This document shows positions 60,270 to 64,000 of a stretch of 64,000 bases of DNA, in pieces (the stretch's first letter is position 1; each line of letters begins with the position of its first letter). The notes under the pieces are model-generated. The model ran no database searches, was not told where the DNA came from, and saw only the letters and a list, made by a program, of their open reading frames with translations. The position numbers and the translations under genes were made by a program. Location: contig NZ_CP011451.1 in NCBI RefSeq assembly GCF_001007935.1, forward strand, positions 620,001 to 684,000, given 5' to 3'. This stretch comes from Nitrosomonas communis (GTDB taxonomy: Bacteria > Pseudomonadota > Gammaproteobacteria > Burkholderiales > Nitrosomonadaceae).

Positions 60270-61193
60270 ATGCTGACAAATACACTGCATTCTTTCTCTC
60301 ATCGCTGGATAGCCTGTTCTACTCCATTCATAGTTATCCTTGCCCTGATTATCCTGGCTGGTTGTAGTAACGTCTCGCAACATGCCGGGGTGCGAGATAA
60401 GAGCTCCGCTACTTCATCCACTTTCTTTGCCAGGATTAAGGGAGGAGGCTATTATCTGGATGACGGTCCCCCTGACAATGCACCCGCCAACCTGGATTCC
60501 ATTCCAGATGCGATCCCCCGCCTCGAGCCCCTGAGGTCGGCCAACATGCGTCCTTATGATGCCTTGGGGCAGACATTTACCCCCATGACTTCTCTGACTC
60601 CCTATACCAGGCAAGGGGTTGCTTCGTGGTATGGCCGTCGCTACCATGGCAAACAAACGGCTTCCGGTGAAGTGTACGACATGTTTGCCATGACGGCCGC
60701 TCATCCGACTTTACCCATTCCCAGCTATGCGCGTGTGACCAACCTCAAAAATGGCAAGTCAGTCGTGGTACGTATTAATGATCGCGGGCCTTTTCTTGCT
60801 AATCGAGTGATTGATCTTTCCTATACTGCGGCGTATAAACTGGATGTACTCGCAAAAGGAAGTGCTCAAGTTAAAGTTGAAACCATCATTCCAGGCATGG
60901 CTTCCCCTTCTCAGAACAAGAAAGTCGCGTCTACCCAATCGCCTAATCCCCGGAACAGTAAAATCTATTTACAGCTGGGTGCATTTGGTTCTGCCAGCAA
61001 TGCGCACAATTTTCTTTCACAGATACGGTCGGAGTTACCCTCAACCACTCATCAAACTGATATTACCAATGAAAATGGGTTATACAAGATCCGTATAGGT
61101 CCTTACTCCAATGAGCTCTCTGCTAAAAAAAGTGCGGATGAAATCGCACAGCGTATTGCTGTCAAACCGATATTGATGGTCGCTAAACGATAA
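60270..61193 (+). CDS. rlpA: Septal ring lytic transglycosylase RlpA family lipoprotein
   Basis: The 307 residues have a lipoprotein signal (lipobox LAGC, Cys32), a double-psi beta-barrel RlpA domain (about 108-205: GVASWYGRRYHGKQTASGE, then FAMTAAHPTLPIPSYARVTN, RINDRGPF and RVIDLSYTAAYKL) and a C-terminal SPOR domain (about 228-305). RlpA cleaves denuded glycan strands. It follows rodA after 13 nt, with AGAGGG as ribosome site. Confidence 0.93.
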   Translation: MLTNTLHSFSHRWIACSTPFIVILALIILAGCSNVSQHAGVRDKSSATSSTFFARIKGGGYYLDDGPPDNAPANLDSIPDAIPRLEPLRSANMRPYDALGQTFTPMTSLTPYTRQGVASWYGRRYHGKQTASGEVYDMFAMTAAHPTLPIPSYARVTNLKNGKSVVVRINDRGPFLANRVIDLSYTAAYKLDVLAKGSAQVKVETIIPGMASPSQNKKVASTQSPNPRNSKIYLQLGAFGSASNAHNFLSQIRSELPSTTHQTDITNENGLYKIRIGPYSNELSAKKSADEIAQRIAVKPILMVAKR

Positions 61194-61229
61194 TGCTATC
61201 AGTCGCCAAGCATACGGTATCGATATATC

Positions 61230-61345
61230 ATTCCATCTCCAAATCAAAAATGACGCGAAGGCGAGCCGCAGACAGTATCAATAATACGGCAAGGCAACAA
61301 GCAAAATTTGGCCGACAAAGTCAGTTTTGATTTAGAAATGGAATA
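61230..61345. repeat. Interspersed TIR element, copy 15 (long form)
   Basis: This 116-bp copy is in consensus orientation with the longer internal block (CAACAAGCAAAATTTGGCC), showing that the long form exists in both orientations. The right TIR is perfect. It lies between convergent rlpA and comEC, 36 nt after the rlpA stop and 4 nt before the comEC stop codon. Confidence 0.93.
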
Positions 61346-61348
61346 ACC

Positions 61349-63745
61349 TCAGTGATCGTGCCAGTAGCGCTCATTCATTTCCCGCCAGCTGGCGACGGTG
61401 ATGCCGTTATCTTTAAACTGTAGCAAGACTGCGCCATCGCGATCGCTGCGCATCATTTGGCTACCCAGATTACGGTAGCGTTCAACGACTTGCTCATGTG
61501 GGTGGCCGAAGTGATTACGATAGCCCACACTGAATAATGTAAGCCATGGATTGACCTGGCGTATAAACGCTTCTGTCGAAGAGGTCTTGCTGCCATGATG
61601 AGGCGCAATCAAAACCGTTGCGGAAAGTTGCCGACTCGTGCGCGCAAGCAAGCTCCGCTCGGTATCTTTTTCGATATCGGCTGGTAATAACACGCTGCCA
61701 TGACGGCTCGTAATTTTCAATACACAACTGGTTTCGTTAGTTTTTCGCTTCGCCAGATGATCGCTTTGCGCTAAAGAATGCGGATGCAGCACCTCAAAGT
61801 GAACATCATCCCATTGCCAAGAGTCACCCGCATGGCAAGGTTGACTATTGCGAGCGGCCTGCTGAATGGGGTGATCATTATTGAGCGAAGATAACAATGA
61901 TGCCACGGGGATGGCTGCCAGCACAGACAAGGCACCGCCACTGTGATCCGAGTCAGCATGGGATACCAGCATGAGATCCAGTTGCGTGATTCCTTCCCCA
62001 CGTAAAAAAGGCACAATAATGCGCGCACCACTATCGGTTTCTCCATAGTTGGGCCCTGTATCGTATAACAGCGTATGATGTTCGGTACGCACCACCACTG
62101 CGAGCCCCTGCCCGACATCCAGCATAGTCAACCATAATTCGCCCGTTGCTGGCTGAGGAGGAGAAACCATAAACATGGGCAGCAATGCCACCGTCCCAAG
62201 CCACCTGGCAGGAAAACCGGAAAAAATCCCCATACCGGAGCCGCCAGGCAAAAACAACCAGATGATGCCTGCCATACCCGCGATTAATGCCCATAAAGGA
62301 GGAGCAGGTTGCTGCCAGACAGCTTGAGGCGATTCACTTAGCCATTTCAGCAGTTGCATACCCACACTTAATATCTCATGGGCAGGCAAGAGTAGAAAAT
62401 CAAAGAGCGGCACCACTGCCAATAATGTCAGCGGGACGATCACTAAACTCACGAGCGGGATCGCGATAGCATTCGCTATCGGTGCAATCACCGACACTTG
62501 CTGGAACAGGACTAGCAATAAAGGACTCAAGCCCAGTGTAATCACCCATTGCACACGGGCCCAACTGATGATTGCACCCGTCTTGCCGATTCGGCCAAAT
62601 GTCACCAGCGTGATCAGCGCAATCGCACCAAACGATAGCCAGAAACCAGGTGAGATCACAGCCCATGGATCGAATACCACCACGATCCATAACGCTCCCA
62701 CCAATACAGCTGGCATGGATACCCTTCGATCACTCCAGAGTGCCATCGCGATAATGGCCAACATCACGAAAGTACGCCTGGTCGGCACTGAAAAACCAGC
62801 CAATAGCGCATAACATAATGCTGCCAGGACACCTGCGGCCACAGCCATTTTACGTGCCGGCAGCCAATAAGATAAACGTAAACTTCGCCGCCACAGCCAA
62901 TAAATCAACCCAAAAACCATCCCGGACACCATCGTGACATGGAGCCCTGAGATAGACATGAGATGATTCGTGCCCGTACGCGTGAAGATTTGCCACTGTT
63001 CCTGTGGAATCGCCTGCTGATCCCCTATAGCCAGCGCAATTTGAATACCCGCATAAGCATGGTCTGTCAAATTTTGACTAAAGCGTGTGCGAATCTGCTG
63101 ACGAACCTGTTCAATCAGATATTGGGGATGATTAACCCATGCATCCAGGCGCACATTGTTTGCTGATTTACGGATATAACCTATGGCACGTATATTGCGC
63201 TCGATGGCTTTGGCTTCAAAATCATAACCATGCGGATTAGCATTGCCATGCGGACGTTTTAGCCGTACAGTTAATTGCCAGCGCTCACCCGCATGGATTT
63301 GCGGAAGCGTAGTAGGTTGGATTGCATCATCCTTCCCACCCATTTTGTACCAAGTCAGCAAAATATGGGCTGGCACGGTTGCTTCTGCTGTCAATACCTG
63401 CTCGACATCAAACCGAAAACGCACACTGCGATCCATTATTTGCGGTAATTCCGCGATAACGCCTATGAGTTCGATGTCACGGCCTTCCCATTCATGGGGT
63501 AAAACATCCGCCACTCGCCAGTGGGCAAACATAGCCGCCCAGAAAAAGCCCAACCCGAAAAATAAACCTATTGACAGAATTTTTCGGAATGCAGGGAATG
63601 TATTGGGGTAAAAATAAGCATAAAAAAATAGCCCTGCTGCAGCAGGAAATAAACCCACTCCCCATCGCATTGCAGGCAATTCAGCCTGTAACTGTAATAA
63701 GCACACCCCGAATACCCAGGCAAGGCAATAGATTTGTCTCAGCAA
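61349..63745 (-). CDS. comEC: DNA internalization competence protein ComEC/Rec2
   Basis: The 798-residue inner-membrane channel carries single-stranded DNA into the cytoplasm during natural transformation. Its domains in order are an N-terminal DUF4131/OB-like region (about 30-190), the Competence membrane domain with about ten helices (about 215-500: GTNHLMSISGLHVTMVSGMV), and a C-terminal metallo-beta-lactamase-like domain (about 530-775: LDVGQGLAVVVRT, VSHADSDHSGGAL, IAPHHGSKTSS). All parts are intact, suggesting a working protein. Confidence 0.95.
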   Translation of the reverse strand: MLRQIYCLAWVFGVCLLQLQAELPAMRWGVGLFPAAAGLFFYAYFYPNTFPAFRKILSIGLFFGLGFFWAAMFAHWRVADVLPHEWEGRDIELIGVIAELPQIMDRSVRFRFDVEQVLTAEATVPAHILLTWYKMGGKDDAIQPTTLPQIHAGERWQLTVRLKRPHGNANPHGYDFEAKAIERNIRAIGYIRKSANNVRLDAWVNHPQYLIEQVRQQIRTRFSQNLTDHAYAGIQIALAIGDQQAIPQEQWQIFTRTGTNHLMSISGLHVTMVSGMVFGLIYWLWRRSLRLSYWLPARKMAVAAGVLAALCYALLAGFSVPTRRTFVMLAIIAMALWSDRRVSMPAVLVGALWIVVVFDPWAVISPGFWLSFGAIALITLVTFGRIGKTGAIISWARVQWVITLGLSPLLLVLFQQVSVIAPIANAIAIPLVSLVIVPLTLLAVVPLFDFLLLPAHEILSVGMQLLKWLSESPQAVWQQPAPPLWALIAGMAGIIWLFLPGGSGMGIFSGFPARWLGTVALLPMFMVSPPQPATGELWLTMLDVGQGLAVVVRTEHHTLLYDTGPNYGETDSGARIIVPFLRGEGITQLDLMLVSHADSDHSGGALSVLAAIPVASLLSSLNNDHPIQQAARNSQPCHAGDSWQWDDVHFEVLHPHSLAQSDHLAKRKTNETSCVLKITSRHGSVLLPADIEKDTERSLLARTSRQLSATVLIAPHHGSKTSSTEAFIRQVNPWLTLFSVGYRNHFGHPHEQVVERYRNLGSQMMRSDRDGAVLLQFKDNGITVASWREMNERYWHDH

Positions 63746-64000
63746 TTTTTTGATTCCATAATAAAAGGTATGCGATGGGTTTCTGTCATCCTCGTAAAAG
63801 CCTTCTTCAGGAGAATGGCAAAGATAAGAAGAATCGTTTTTATATACGGCGGGAAATTGCAGAGACTGAGGAAATCAGCCTTCGTAATATCGTAATATCT
63901 GATAGGCGGATAAAACTAAAATAATCGATAATGACGCAACCAATAGCGCGAACAGCAAGTTTTTTTCAAAGATTTGGGTCGGCTAGATGATTAACGTTAC
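63746..64000. other. Right-edge region
   Basis: No gene is confidently seen. On the minus strand, 63982-63875 encodes a short membrane-like stretch (FEKNLLFALLVASLSIILVL followed by SAYQILRYYEG and a stop). It is preceded in frame by a TAG and has no ATG, so it may be a small protein with an unusual start or chance. Confidence 0.3.

Overview
The window is chromosomal DNA from a gram-negative bacterium, most likely a betaproteobacterium close to Nitrosomonas. This is inferred from gene content and order: a trpG-trpD-trpC cluster without trpE, dapC-dapD, rplU-rpmA-obgE-proB, ubiC-ubiA-ubiD, gatC-gatA-gatB divergent from mreB-mreC-mreD-mrdA-rodA-rlpA, and comEC. No ammonia-oxidation or rRNA gene is present to confirm the genus. 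There is one tRNA (Pro, CGG), one IS3-family insertion sequence and no CRISPR array.

Layout. 0-1.8 kb: phosphate acquisition (a phosphate-selective-type porin behind a clear Pho box, and pstS). 1.9-4.4 kb: trpG-D-C. 4.4-8.4 kb: an AT-rich accessory patch holding damaged genes (a secreted protein with a stop codon inside its signal peptide, a J-domain membrane protein with a broken front end, a macro/TIR-type pseudogene) and an intact-looking IS3 element. 8.4-17.9 kb: cstA-ybdD, a YbaL-type antiporter, miaA, a BON lipoprotein, dapC-dapD and a DMT transporter. 18.5-25.6 kb: an mgtA-corA magnesium operon, a CNP1-like lipoprotein and a NUDIX-NfeD-slipin operon. 25.7-30.4 kb: proB, obgE, rpmA, rplU, ispB, tRNA-Pro and an isolated acyl carrier protein. 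30.6-38.3 kb: a soluble sugar-dehydrogenase-like enzyme, a TonB-dependent receptor, dgkA, yjbQ, a histidine phosphatase, a DUF4410 lipoprotein and an FAD oxidoreductase. 38.7-42.8 kb: a complete sugar-type ABC importer. 43.4-50.6 kb: a dienelactone hydrolase, a DCC protein, ubiCAD, a phosphoesterase, a Tim44-like protein and an SDR. 50.8-63.7 kb: gatCAB, the rod-shape/elongasome operon, rlpA and comEC.

The most striking feature is a family of about 15 short interspersed elements (103-116 bp when intact) with near-perfect terminal inverted repeats of about 25 bp, one roughly every 4 kb. All lie between genes. They look like a Correia-type or ERIC-type MITE. They come in two internal lengths, and several touch start or stop codons. 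One copy sits in the probable 5' leader of pstS and another, partial copy lies between mrdA and rodA. I do not recognise this family as a named repeat, and it is the best candidate here for an undescribed system.
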